From the NCBI RefSeq assembly GCF_900103585.1, contig NZ_FNHV01000011.1:252280-316279 (forward strand): 64,000 nucleotides of DNA, written 5' to 3'. A model generated the notes under the pieces. It was not told where the DNA came from. It searched no databases and saw nothing but the letters and a program-made list of their open reading frames with translations. The stretch comes from Streptomyces sp. cf386. Lineage in GTDB: Bacteria; Actinomycetota; Actinomycetes; Streptomycetales; Streptomycetaceae. The translations under genes and the position numbers were made by a program. Every line of letters starts with the position of its first letter. Position 1 is the first letter of the stretch. Of the stretch, positions 36,771 through 45,325 are shown one piece after another.

Positions 36771-38312
36771 ATGGCGGACATATTTGACGCGTACGCGTTG
36801 GCCGACGCGTGGGACGAGATGTTTGAGCGGCCGGGTGAGGTCAGGACCGCCTATGAGCCGGTGCTGGCTGCACTTCAGCCGATCGAGCCCGGTGAACTCC
36901 GGTTCCGGGCCGACCAGATGGCCCGGGCGTTCACCGACCGGGGCGTGACGTACGCCTTCGCGGGCGAGGAGCGGCCCTGGCCGCTGGACCTCGTGCCTCG
37001 CATCCTCGACGCCCTCGAATGGGATCTCATACAACGCGGGGTGAGCCAACGGGTCAGGGCCCTGGAGGCCTACCTCGCCGACGCCTACGGGCACGCCCGT
37101 GCCTTCGAGGACGGCGTCGTGCCCTGGCGGCTGCTGCTCAACTCCCCGCACTTCCACAGAGCGGCCCACGGGATCGAACCACCGGGCGGGGTCCGGATCC
37201 ATGTCGCCGGCATCGACCTCGTGCGGGACGAGGCCGGGGACTTCCGGGTGCTGGAGGACAACGTCCGTGTGCCCAGTGGCGTTTCGTACGTCATCGAGAA
37301 CCGGCGTGCCATGACCCGGATCTTCCCCTCCCTCTTCGCCGAGCAGCACGTCCTGCCCGTCGACGGGTACACGCAGAAGCTGCTCGCCGCCCTGCGCGCG
37401 GCCGCCCCCGACGGCGTCGAGGACCCGCGTGTGGTCGTCCTGACCCCCGGGCCCAACAACGCCGCCTACTTCGAGCACGCCCTGCTGGCCCGGCTGATGG
37501 GTGTGCAGCTCGTCGAGGGACACGACCTCGTCTGCCGCGGCAACCGGGTCTGGATGCGGACGACGCGCGGCGAGGTGCCCGTCCACGTCGTATACCGGCG
37601 CCTGGACGACGACTTCCTCGACCCCCTCCACTTCCGCCCCGACTCGGTGATCGGCTGCCCGGGCATCATGGGCGCGGCCATGGCGGGCAACGTCACACTC
37701 GCGAACGCCGTGGGCAACGGCATCGCCGACGACAAGCTCCTCTACACCTACGTCCCGGACCTCATCCGGTACTACCTCGGCGAGGAACCGATCCTCCCCA
37801 ACGTCGAGTCCTACCGGCCTGACGAGCCAGGCCAGTTGGAGGCCGTCCTCGACCAGATCGAGCAGCTCGTCGTCAAGCCCGTCGACGGCGCCGGCGGGCA
37901 GGGCATCGTCATCGGCCCCAAGGCCGACCGGGACACCATCGAACGCACTCGCAAAGCCGTCATCGCCGATCCGCGCGGCTTCATCGCCCAGCGGCCGGTC
38001 GCCCTGTCCACCTCCCCCACCCTCGCGGGCGAGCGGATGGCACCGCGCCACATCGACCTGCGGCCCTTCGCCGTCAACGACGGCAACGATGTCTGGGTGC
38101 TGCCCGGCGGCCTCACCCGGGTCGCTCTCCAGGAGGGCAACCTCATCGTCAACTCCAGTCAGGGCGGCGGCTCCAAGGACACCTGGGTGCTCGCGGAGGG
38201 CCCGGCGGAGCGACCGGCGGCGCCGGCAGCCGTACTGCCCGACGTCGCCCCACGTCAGCTCGGACCCGACGGCACCCCCACCGTCGTACAGGAAGGGGCG
38301 CAGCAGCAGTGA
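36771..38312 (+). CDS. Circularly permuted ATP-grasp family protein (DUF404/DUF407)
   Basis: A 513-residue cytoplasmic protein of the permuted ATP-grasp type described by Iyer and colleagues as likely peptide or amide ligases. Typical stretches include NSPHFHRAAHGIEPPGGVRIHVAGIDL (split over the ADP-binding core), LVVLTPGPNNAAYFEHALLA-like sequence, GCPGIMGAAMAGNVTLANAVGNG and VVKPVDGAGGQGIVIGPKA. It overlaps the alpha-E gene by four bases (ATGA-type) and precedes a transglutaminase; this trio is conserved across bacteria. The substrate and product are unknown. Confidence 0.9.
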   Translation: MADIFDAYALADAWDEMFERPGEVRTAYEPVLAALQPIEPGELRFRADQMARAFTDRGVTYAFAGEERPWPLDLVPRILDALEWDLIQRGVSQRVRALEAYLADAYGHARAFEDGVVPWRLLLNSPHFHRAAHGIEPPGGVRIHVAGIDLVRDEAGDFRVLEDNVRVPSGVSYVIENRRAMTRIFPSLFAEQHVLPVDGYTQKLLAALRAAAPDGVEDPRVVVLTPGPNNAAYFEHALLARLMGVQLVEGHDLVCRGNRVWMRTTRGEVPVHVVYRRLDDDFLDPLHFRPDSVIGCPGIMGAAMAGNVTLANAVGNGIADDKLLYTYVPDLIRYYLGEEPILPNVESYRPDEPGQLEAVLDQIEQLVVKPVDGAGGQGIVIGPKADRDTIERTRKAVIADPRGFIAQRPVALSTSPTLAGERMAPRHIDLRPFAVNDGNDVWVLPGGLTRVALQEGNLIVNSSQGGGSKDTWVLAEGPAERPAAPAAVLPDVAPRQLGPDGTPTVVQEGAQQQ

Positions 38313-39241
38313 ACGACGTGATCCTCTCCCGCATCGCCGAGGCGCTGACCTGGACCGGAAGGTATGTCGAGCGCGCCGACGCCACGGGCCGCATCCTCGA
38401 CGCCTACCTCCACCGCATGCTGGAGGACCCCTGGCGCGACGAGGACGTGGCCTGCCGGTCGCTGTACGCGATCCTCGGTATGGACGCGGGTGGTGAGCCC
38501 GTGGACATGCAGCAGGTGCTCGACCAGCTGGCCTTCGACGCCCGCTCCACCGGCTCCATCGAGGGCGCGTTGGGCGCCGCCCGGCTGAACGCGCGCAGTG
38601 CCCGCGAGGCCGTCTCGTCGGAGATGTGGGAGTGCCTGAACTCGACGTGGCACGCGCTCGCCGACCAGCGACTGGCGGCCCGGCGGACGGGGCCGTACGC
38701 CTATCTGGAGCTGGTGCGCAGACGCGCGGCGCTGTTCTTCGGTCTTGCCGACTCGACCATGAGCCGGGACGACAGCTGGCGTTTCGTCGTGCTGGGCCGC
38801 AGCCTTGAGCGGGTGGACATGACCGTACGGCTGCTGTCGGTGCGGGTGCTGGACGCCGCCCACGCACCCGACTGGCCGACCCTGCTGAGCGCGTCCGGCG
38901 CGGACGAGGCGTACGCGCGCGTGTACGGCGGTTTCGGCGACACCCCGCGGGTGGCGGAGTTCCTGCTGCTGGACCGCGAGTTCCCGCGCTCGGCGCTGCA
39001 CGCCCTGACCACGGCCGAGGAGTGCCTCACCGCGCTGGGCCGGCCCCGCCAGGACCCCGCGCGCCGCCCGATCGGCCGGATGCGCACCCGCCTCGAATAC
39101 CTGGACACGCACGCCCTGGAAGACCAACTGCCCGTTTTGTTGCGGGACTTGCAGCAGGCCTGCATGGCCTCGATGGACGCCGTGGCCGACCGGTTCTTCC
39201 CGTACCAGGGGCCCGTCGAGTGGGCCCAGGAAGGAGCGTGA
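38309..39241 (+). CDS. Alpha-E domain protein (DUF403)
   Basis: A 310-residue helical protein beginning NDVILSRIAEALTWTGRYVE, the hallmark of the alpha-E family, with further conserved segments ARSAREAVSSEMWECLNSTWH and RSLERVDMTVRLLSVRV. It always occurs with the ATP-grasp protein, sometimes fused to it, and is presumed to form a complex with it. It is coupled to the ATP-grasp gene by overlap and is two bases from the transglutaminase start. Biochemical role not established. Confidence 0.9.
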   Translation: MNDVILSRIAEALTWTGRYVERADATGRILDAYLHRMLEDPWRDEDVACRSLYAILGMDAGGEPVDMQQVLDQLAFDARSTGSIEGALGAARLNARSAREAVSSEMWECLNSTWHALADQRLAARRTGPYAYLELVRRRAALFFGLADSTMSRDDSWRFVVLGRSLERVDMTVRLLSVRVLDAAHAPDWPTLLSASGADEAYARVYGGFGDTPRVAEFLLLDREFPRSALHALTTAEECLTALGRPRQDPARRPIGRMRTRLEYLDTHALEDQLPVLLRDLQQACMASMDAVADRFFPYQGPVEWAQEGA

Positions 39242-39243
39242 CC

Positions 39244-40119
39244 ATGACCACGGCTCCCCTGACCGCGGACCCCACCGCGTCGCGCCGCCTCCGCATCAAG
39301 CACGTCACGCGCGTGCCCTACGCCCAGCCCGCCGCGTCCTCGCACAACGAGGTCCGCATGACCCCGCTGACGCTGCCCAGCCAGACCACCCTGGACGCCC
39401 GGGTCACCATCAGCCCGGCGGCGACCACCTGGGCGTACTGGGACTACTGGGGCACCCAGGTCACCGGCTTCGACCTGATGGACCCGCACGCCGACCTCAC
39501 CATCACCGCCTCCAGCCTGGTCGAGACCCATCCGCCGGGCCCGCTCCCCGAGGCGCCCGGGTGGGCGGAGGTGGCCGAACGGACGGCGAGCTCCCGCCTG
39601 TTGGAGTTCGCGAACACGACCGGGCGTACGACGGTCCCGGCCGGGCTGATCGAGAAGGCGCGGGAGGCGGCGGCCGGCCTCGATCCGCACGGGACGGCGG
39701 TCGCCGTGTCGTCGCTGGTCGCGGACCGGGTGTCGTATCTGCCCGGCGCGACGGGAGTGAACACGTCCGCCGCGGAGGCCTGGGAGCAGGGCGCGGGCGT
39801 CTGCCAGGACATCGCCCACGTCACCATCGCCCTGCTGCGCGGGCTGGGGCTGCCGACGAGGTACGTCTCCGGCTATCTGCACCCCGAGCGAGAGGCGGAA
39901 CTGCACCGTCCGGTGGCAGGGCAGAGCCACGCCTGGATCGAGTACTGGGCGGGCGACTGGTGCGGCTACGACCCCACGAACCGGACACGGGCCGACGAGT
40001 CCCATGTGGTGGTGGGCCGGGGGCGTGACTACGACGACGTCACTCCGCACAAGGGGATCTACCGGGGTGTGCCCGGCGGGCCGCCGGAGGTGACGGTGGA
40101 GTTCACGCGGGTGGTGTGA
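39244..40119 (+). CDS. Transglutaminase-like cysteine protease-fold protein
   Basis: A 291-residue protein. An N-terminal beta-rich domain (RRLRIKHVTRVPYAQPAASSHNEVRMTPL begins it) precedes the transglutaminase core. The catalytic triad is visible: Cys in EQGAGVCQDIAHV near residue 195, His in GQSHAWIEYW and Asp in GYDPTNRT. In the conserved trio it could form or cleave amide bonds made by the ATP-grasp enzyme. The ATG at 39244 is used because longer readings run back into the alpha-E gene. A terminator follows. Confidence 0.9.
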   Translation: MTTAPLTADPTASRRLRIKHVTRVPYAQPAASSHNEVRMTPLTLPSQTTLDARVTISPAATTWAYWDYWGTQVTGFDLMDPHADLTITASSLVETHPPGPLPEAPGWAEVAERTASSRLLEFANTTGRTTVPAGLIEKAREAAAGLDPHGTAVAVSSLVADRVSYLPGATGVNTSAAEAWEQGAGVCQDIAHVTIALLRGLGLPTRYVSGYLHPEREAELHRPVAGQSHAWIEYWAGDWCGYDPTNRTRADESHVVVGRGRDYDDVTPHKGIYRGVPGGPPEVTVEFTRVV

Positions 40120-40132
40120 ACGGGCAGAAGCA

Positions 40133-40160
40133 GGGGCCCGCCGGAAGACCGACGGGCCCC
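40133..40160. terminator. Bidirectional terminator
   Basis: GGGGCCCG (40133-40140) pairs with CGGGCCCC (40153-40160) between the convergent transglutaminase and lipoprotein genes. Confidence 0.7.
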
Positions 40161-40183
40161 GCTTCAGGGCGTGTCCGCGAGCC

Positions 40184-41323
40184 CTACTTGCTGAGCCCGA
40201 TCGCCGTGCAGCCCGCCTTGTACTCGGCCGTGCAGATCTCGGACAGCTCGTAGATCCCGTCGGCGAGGACGGTCTTCTTGATGTTGTCCTTGGTCAGCGC
40301 GACCACGGGTACCAGCAGGGACGGGATGTCCTTGTCGGTGGGGCTGTCGACCCGGTCCTGGGTGAGGGAGTCGAACTGGATGTCCTTGCCCTGGACCTTG
40401 GCCACGGCCATCTGTGCGGCGCTCTCGGCCTCCTGCGGGTACGACTTGTACACGCTCATGAACTGCTCGCCGCTCACGATCCGCTGGACGGCGTCGAGTT
40501 CGGCGTCCTGCCCGGTGATCGGCGGCAGTTCGGTCACGCCCGCGGCCTCCAGGGCCTTGATGACGCCGGCGGCCATGCCGTCGTTGGCGGAGTAGACGCC
40601 CTTGATGTTGTTCGCGCCGATCGCCTTGATCGCCTCGGCCATGTTGGCCTGGGCGTTCTCCGGCTTCCAGTCCTTGGTGTCGTACGTCTTGGCGACGTCC
40701 ACCGTGCCGTTGAGCTCGGAGAGGGCGCCCGCCTTGAACTGCTTGGCGTTCGGGTCGGTGGGCGAGCCGTTCATCATGACGATCTTGTCGGAGGAGTCGA
40801 CCTCCCCCATCGCCTCCAGCAGGGTGCGCGCCTGGACCTCGCCGACCAGTTCGTTGTCGAAGGAGACGTACGCGTCGATCGGTCCCTCGGCCAGGCGGTC
40901 GTAGGCGATGACCGGGATCCCGGCGTCCTTGGCCTTCTGCACTCCGCCGGCGATGGCGTGCGAGTCGACGGCGTCCAGCAGGATCACGTCGACCTGGTCG
41001 TCGATCATCTGCTGGAGCTGCTCGGTCTGCTTGGACGCGTCCGCGTCCGCGTTCTTGTAGACGACCCGGCCCTGCTTGTCGGTGAGCTCCAGGACCTTGT
41101 TCCTGATGATGGGGAAGTCGAACTTGTCGTAGCGCGTGTTCGCCGTCTCCGGCAGCAGCAGCCCCACGGTGACGTCGTTCCCCTTGGTCGGGCTCGCCTC
41201 GCTGCTGTCCCCGGTGACGCCCAGAGCCCCGCACGCGGCCAGCGAGAGGGTCATCGTGGATGCGGCGGCCACGGCGGTGGCGGTACGACGCAGGGGGCGC
41301 AAGGGACGCATAGAGGAGCTCAC
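40184..41323 (-). CDS. Sugar ABC-transporter substrate-binding lipoprotein (xylose/ribose type)
   Basis: A 379-residue periplasmic-binding-fold protein. The N-terminus is a lipoprotein signal ending in the lipobox LAACG, which attaches Cys to the outer membrane face. The domain has VTVGLLLPETANTRYDKFDF, IDDQVDVILLDAVDSHAIAG, PVIAYDRLAEGPIDAYVSFDN and VYSANDGMAAGVIKALEAAG, all typical of XylF/RbsB-like proteins. No permease or ATPase gene is adjacent, so it must share a transporter elsewhere or be a remnant of an operon. Confidence 0.9.
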   Translation of the reverse strand: MSSSMRPLRPLRRTATAVAAASTMTLSLAACGALGVTGDSSEASPTKGNDVTVGLLLPETANTRYDKFDFPIIRNKVLELTDKQGRVVYKNADADASKQTEQLQQMIDDQVDVILLDAVDSHAIAGGVQKAKDAGIPVIAYDRLAEGPIDAYVSFDNELVGEVQARTLLEAMGEVDSSDKIVMMNGSPTDPNAKQFKAGALSELNGTVDVAKTYDTKDWKPENAQANMAEAIKAIGANNIKGVYSANDGMAAGVIKALEAAGVTELPPITGQDAELDAVQRIVSGEQFMSVYKSYPQEAESAAQMAVAKVQGKDIQFDSLTQDRVDSPTDKDIPSLLVPVVALTKDNIKKTVLADGIYELSEICTAEYKAGCTAIGLSK

Positions 41324-41593
41324 TTCTGGTGCCTTCGGGACACGGACGCGCCATTGCGCCCAGGTGTCTGAAAAGCCAACGCGTCGTCGCCCCCCAGCGT
41401 CAAGCCGAACTACTTAACGAGTGCGCAACGCCACGCTCCGCTGAGCATGTGAAGACATGACGGATTGCCTCCAAACACCCATTACACCCTCTCCACCGAA
41501 CCTCGATCGCAGAGTCGACCAAGATCCGTACAAGCGCTCCATTCCGCGCGAGTCGCGGCCAGGGCACTCTCGCGACGACTGTCCGGCTCTCGT
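41324..41593. other. Intergenic stretch upstream of the binding protein
   Basis: 270 bases of lower GC than the surroundings (for example TGAAGACATGACGGATTGCC near 41449). It holds the binding-protein promoter and the end of the lanthipeptide operon; I see no convincing terminator hairpin or gene. Confidence 0.4.
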
Positions 41594-42670
41594 TCAAAGG
41601 ACCGAACGAACCAAGCCAGACGACGTACGGTCCGTCGAACGGCAGGCGGCGATGATCTCCTCCAGGTCCGCCACCGCCGCGTGGACGCCCTCGGTGAGCA
41701 GGACGGCGGTGGGGTTGAGGAGGATCTCGTCGACGCCGGCGGCGCGATAGGCGGCCAGGGTCGCGGCGATCTCGTCCGGGGTGCCGGTGACGACCACGTC
41801 GGCGCGCAGGAGTTCCGCCGCCGGGTCGGGGCCGTCGACGTCCAGGCCGGCGCGACGCAGCATGTCCGCGTAGTGCGGGGCGCGCAGATGGGTGCCCGCG
41901 GCCGCCTCCGCCATGCGGCGCGGGTCGCGGCCCGGGCGGCGGACGGCGACGTGGACGGCCGTGGCGATACGGGGGCGGGTAGCGCGGCCCGCCTCGGCGG
42001 CGCCGGCCGCCAGTCGCGGTGCGAGGGTGTCGCGAAGGTAGTCCGGCGGGGTCATCCAGGTGATCGCCACGTCCGCGGTGGCGCCCGCGGTACGGGCCAT
42101 GCCGGGGCGGAGCACCCCGGCGCCCACTTCCACCGGCGCGTGCGGCCCGACCGGCGGGAGCGCCGCGTGCAGCCGGTGGTACGGGCCGTCGTGCGCCACG
42201 CTCTCGCCGTTCAGCAGGGCCCGTACGGAGGTGACGTACTCCCCGACCGCCGTGCGCGGGCTGCGATACGGCTCCGGAGTGAGCCCGTGCGCGAACTCGG
42301 GGGTGCCGATGCCGTACCCGGCCACCACCGGCCGCCCGGTGAGCAGGGCCAGGGAACGGGCCTGGAGTGCCGCCTCGTACGGGTGCCGCAGGGGGAGGAG
42401 GGTGACCGCCGTGCCCACGGGGACGGTGTGGCCCAGTCCCGCCAGGTACGCCAGCACCTGGTGCGGTTCCGACCGGAAGGACTGGCAGAGCCAGAGGCGG
42501 CGCGCGTCGGTGCGGGCGACCAACTCGGCGAAGGGGGCGACGAGTTCGGGGTGGTCGGGCTGGAGGGGGTAGAGGACGGCGGGGACGGAGGGGACTGCGG
42601 GGACGGGGGTGGGGGCGGGCTCGGGTGCGAGGTCGGATGGGGTCATGGGTGCGGTCATGGGTGCGGTCAC
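41594..42670 (-). CDS. lxmJ: LLM-class F420-dependent reductase of the lanthipeptide cluster (LxmJ-like)
   Basis: A 358-residue TIM-barrel oxidoreductase of the luciferase-like family (LLPLRHPYEAALQARSLALL, VVAGYGIGTPEF, GVDEILLNPTAVL). In the lexapeptide pathway LxmJ is the F420H2-dependent reductase that turns dehydroalanine into D-alanine; the cluster context points to the same role. It starts with a Met-Thr-Ala-Pro repeat and a Pro-rich stretch, so the true start may be the second or third ATG. It overlaps the M16-like gene by four bases and is the last gene of the operon. Confidence 0.82.
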   Translation of the reverse strand: MTAPMTAPMTPSDLAPEPAPTPVPAVPSVPAVLYPLQPDHPELVAPFAELVARTDARRLWLCQSFRSEPHQVLAYLAGLGHTVPVGTAVTLLPLRHPYEAALQARSLALLTGRPVVAGYGIGTPEFAHGLTPEPYRSPRTAVGEYVTSVRALLNGESVAHDGPYHRLHAALPPVGPHAPVEVGAGVLRPGMARTAGATADVAITWMTPPDYLRDTLAPRLAAGAAEAGRATRPRIATAVHVAVRRPGRDPRRMAEAAAGTHLRAPHYADMLRRAGLDVDGPDPAAELLRADVVVTGTPDEIAATLAAYRAAGVDEILLNPTAVLLTEGVHAAVADLEEIIAACRSTDRTSSGLVRSVL

Positions 42671-43917
42671 GGGCGGGTTCCTGTGGGTGTGCGGTCGAGG
42701 GTGGCCACGAGGGTGCGGGCCGGGTCGAGGAAGCGGGCGGCGGCTTCGGCGATGTGCCGGTCCGTCACGTCGGCGATGGCGTCCGGGTAGCGCGTCAGCC
42801 AGTCCAGGTCCATCCCGCTCGCCGCGAACCCCGCCAGGGCACTCGCCTCCTCCGCCCGGGTGGCGAGGGCGAACCGGGTGAACCCGGCCGCGTACCGGCG
42901 TACCCGGTGCGCCTCCTCCGGGGTGGGACCGGCCTGGGCCAACTCACCCATGGCGGCAGCGACTTCCTCGGCGAGCCGGTCCCCCGTGCCGACGGCACCG
43001 ACGCAGTCGACCTCCAGCCAGCAGCCCGCGCCGTTCTGCCTGATCCGGGCGTCCACCGCGTACGCGAGCCCGTGCCGCTCACGCAGCCGCCGGGTCAGCC
43101 GGGAGGTGGCGTGGCCGCCGAGCACGGTCTGGGCGAGGTGCAGCGCGGTGTGGCCGGGGTCAGGGACGGGAACGGCCGGGCCCGCGGTGAGCAGGAGCGC
43201 CTGGTCGGCGGACGGGTCGTGCAGGGCGAGGCGCCCGGGGGTGGGCTCGGGGCGGGGGAACGGCGGCAGCGTGAGCCCGGAGGGGCCGCCGGTCCACTCG
43301 GCCAACTCCTCCCGTACGGCGGCCAGGACGCGGTCCGGGTCCTGGCCGCCGAGGATGAGCAGTACGGCACCGTCCGGGACGACGGCCCGGCGGTGGAAGG
43401 CGAGCAGGTCGACGTCTTCTGCCGTGCCGGTGGGGTGGCCGTCGTCCACCAAGGGGTGCGGGCCGCCGAAGGCATGGCGGAGCTGGGCGCGGCGCAGACG
43501 GGTGCGGGGGCCGGGGATCGCCCGCGGTGCGGGTCCGCTTCGTGACGGCGGCCCGGCCGGGTGGTCGTACGCCGGCCGCAGCAGCAGATCGGCGAGCAGC
43601 TCCAGGGCGCCCGCCAGCCCCTCCGCCAGCACGCTCACCGACAGCACCAGCTGCTCGGCGGTCACCACCGTGCTGAACTCGGCACCGAGACCGGCCGCCC
43701 GGTCGGCGACGGCCCGGCGGTCACGGGTGACGCCAGCGGTGCCGAGCCCGGCCGCGAGCAGCTCCTGCACGGCGGCGAGGGCGGGTTCGGTACGGGCGTA
43801 CGGCAGGACGAGGCGGATCTCGGCGAGGGGCGCGTCCGGGACGGTCACGACGACCGTGTCCAGGCCGTTCGGCAGGACGGTGCGCAGGGTGGGACCGGGG
43901 GCGGGTGACGCGGTCAT
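42667..43917 (-). CDS. M16-family peptidase subunit without zinc motif
   Basis: A 416-residue two-domain M16B protein. The HxxEH zinc site is absent: the equivalent segment reads YARTEPALAAVQELLAAGLG. The C-terminal Arg/Tyr motif that binds substrate is present (LRERHGLAYAV). This is the pattern of the non-catalytic partner of heterodimeric M16 peptidases, and a catalytic-type partner is at 44084. Together they should remove the leader peptide, as the paired M16 proteases of lexapeptide-type clusters are thought to do. The ATG at 43917 overlaps the stop of the small ORF upstream (ATGA). Confidence 0.85.
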   Translation of the reverse strand: MTASPAPGPTLRTVLPNGLDTVVVTVPDAPLAEIRLVLPYARTEPALAAVQELLAAGLGTAGVTRDRRAVADRAAGLGAEFSTVVTAEQLVLSVSVLAEGLAGALELLADLLLRPAYDHPAGPPSRSGPAPRAIPGPRTRLRRAQLRHAFGGPHPLVDDGHPTGTAEDVDLLAFHRRAVVPDGAVLLILGGQDPDRVLAAVREELAEWTGGPSGLTLPPFPRPEPTPGRLALHDPSADQALLLTAGPAVPVPDPGHTALHLAQTVLGGHATSRLTRRLRERHGLAYAVDARIRQNGAGCWLEVDCVGAVGTGDRLAEEVAAAMGELAQAGPTPEEAHRVRRYAAGFTRFALATRAEEASALAGFAASGMDLDWLTRYPDAIADVTDRHIAEAAARFLDPARTLVATLDRTPTGTRP

Positions 43918-44087
43918 AGGGCGGCTCCCTTCCATGCGGCGACTTCCTCCGGAACGGGGACGGACCTGGGCGCGGCGGGCAGGTCACGAGCGGCGGCGGA
44001 CACATCGGCGGCGGTGACGGCGGCCAGGCGGGCCGGGGCGGCGTCGGAGCCCGCACCACCCGCCCAGGCGAAGAAACACGCGGTCAT
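43914..44087 (-). pseudogene. 57-codon coupled ORF: duplicated tail of the catalytic M16 gene
   Basis: Reads MTACFFAWAGGAGSDA followed by APARLAAVTAADVSAAARDL, the latter nearly identical to the last 40 residues of the M16 protein encoded just upstream (IPARLAAVTAADVSAAARDL). The DNA of 43960-44037 repeats 44112-44189 with few changes. Both ends keep ATGA overlaps with the flanking genes, so the frame may still be translated. Most likely a remnant of a tandem duplication; a functional microprotein cannot be excluded. Confidence 0.7.
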
Positions 44088-45325
44088 ACGGCTCCTCCCT
44101 CCAAGACATGCACGGACCTGGACGCGCCCAACAGGTCCCGAGCGGCGGCCGACACATCGGCGGCGGTGACGGCGGCCAGGCGGGCCGGGATGGTGTCGGG
44201 GGTCGTGTCGCCCGCCGGGGTGAAGAGGAGGGTCGCGCGGCCGTGGGTGACCGCGCGGGTGGCGAGTGAGTCGGACTGGCGGTAGCAGGCCGCCCGCAAC
44301 ACGGCCACCGCGCGCCTGAGTTCGGGCTCGTCCGGCGGGGTGGCGGCCATGTCGGCGAGCGTGTCCAGCCACGGGTCGAGGGCGTCCTCGGGACCGGCGC
44401 CCGGCGCCCGGCCGAGCAGCACGAGGGCGAGGTCGGGCGCGGCCGAGGCGAGCCACTGGCCCTGGTAGCCGGCGTGCACGCTCGCTCCGTCCCATGCGCC
44501 GGTACGGGCGATCAGTCGGGGAATCCGGCGGCGCAGCACCTCGCAGAGCACGATCTGGGCGAGGTACGGACCGAGGCCCCGTCGGTTCGGGTCGGCCAGG
44601 GCGTGGCCGATCGCGACGCCGTTGCGGGCGTAAGGGAGGGAGGAGGTGGCGCCGGGCGGGTGGCGGCGGGAGGCTTCCCGCTGGGCGGGTGCCTCGGCGG
44701 CGGAAGCGATCTCCGGGGCAGGCGTCGTCCACGCGCCGAACTCTCGCTCCACCAGCTCCCCCACCCGCCCCGCGTCCACGTCCCCGACCACGGACAGCAC
44801 GACCCGCTCGGGCCGGTAGTGGCGGTGGAAGAAGGTCTCCGCCTCCGCCACCGTGGCGTCCCGCAGTTCCGCCGTCGTGCCGTAGGCGTCCCGGGCACCG
44901 GGGTGGAGCGCGGCGAGGACGGTGTCCCACAGGCGGTTCCCGGCGTCGGCGGCGCGGATCTCCTCGCCGATGACGGCCGCCTCGGAGCGTACGGTCGCGG
45001 TGGACGGCCCGAAGCGGAGCAGCCGTCGGGCCTCCAGGGCGAGGACGTCGGGCAGCGCGTCGGCGGGGACGACGGTGTGGAAGACCGTGTGGTCGCGGTG
45101 GGTCTCGGCGTTGCACATGCCGCCCGCCTCCTGGACGAGGGCCACGAATCCGTCGGCATCGTCGTCGCGCGGGAACATCAGGTGCTCCACGAGGTGCGCC
45201 ATCCCGTGCCGCCCCGCCGGGTCGTCGTCGCCGCCCGCGCGCACGGTCAGCGCCACGGCCACGAGCCCGCGTCCGGGCAGCTCCTCGGTGATCAGCCGCA
45301 CCCCCGTCTCCGGCCGCAGGCTCAC
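44084..45325 (-). CDS. M16-family zinc metallopeptidase, catalytic-type subunit
   Basis: A 413-residue M16B peptidase with the inverted zinc motif in GMAHLVEHLMF (HLVEH) near residue 50 and the distal Glu ligand in SEAAVIGEEIRAA. It should cut the lanthipeptide leader with the zinc-less partner at 42667. The GTG at 45325 overlaps the methyltransferase stop (GTGA); a GTG 27 bases earlier is possible but would add unrelated residues. The C-terminal codons are duplicated in the next small ORF. Confidence 0.88.
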   Translation of the reverse strand: MSLRPETGVRLITEELPGRGLVAVALTVRAGGDDDPAGRHGMAHLVEHLMFPRDDDADGFVALVQEAGGMCNAETHRDHTVFHTVVPADALPDVLALEARRLLRFGPSTATVRSEAAVIGEEIRAADAGNRLWDTVLAALHPGARDAYGTTAELRDATVAEAETFFHRHYRPERVVLSVVGDVDAGRVGELVEREFGAWTTPAPEIASAAEAPAQREASRRHPPGATSSLPYARNGVAIGHALADPNRRGLGPYLAQIVLCEVLRRRIPRLIARTGAWDGASVHAGYQGQWLASAAPDLALVLLGRAPGAGPEDALDPWLDTLADMAATPPDEPELRRAVAVLRAACYRQSDSLATRAVTHGRATLLFTPAGDTTPDTIPARLAAVTAADVSAAARDLLGASRSVHVLEGGAV

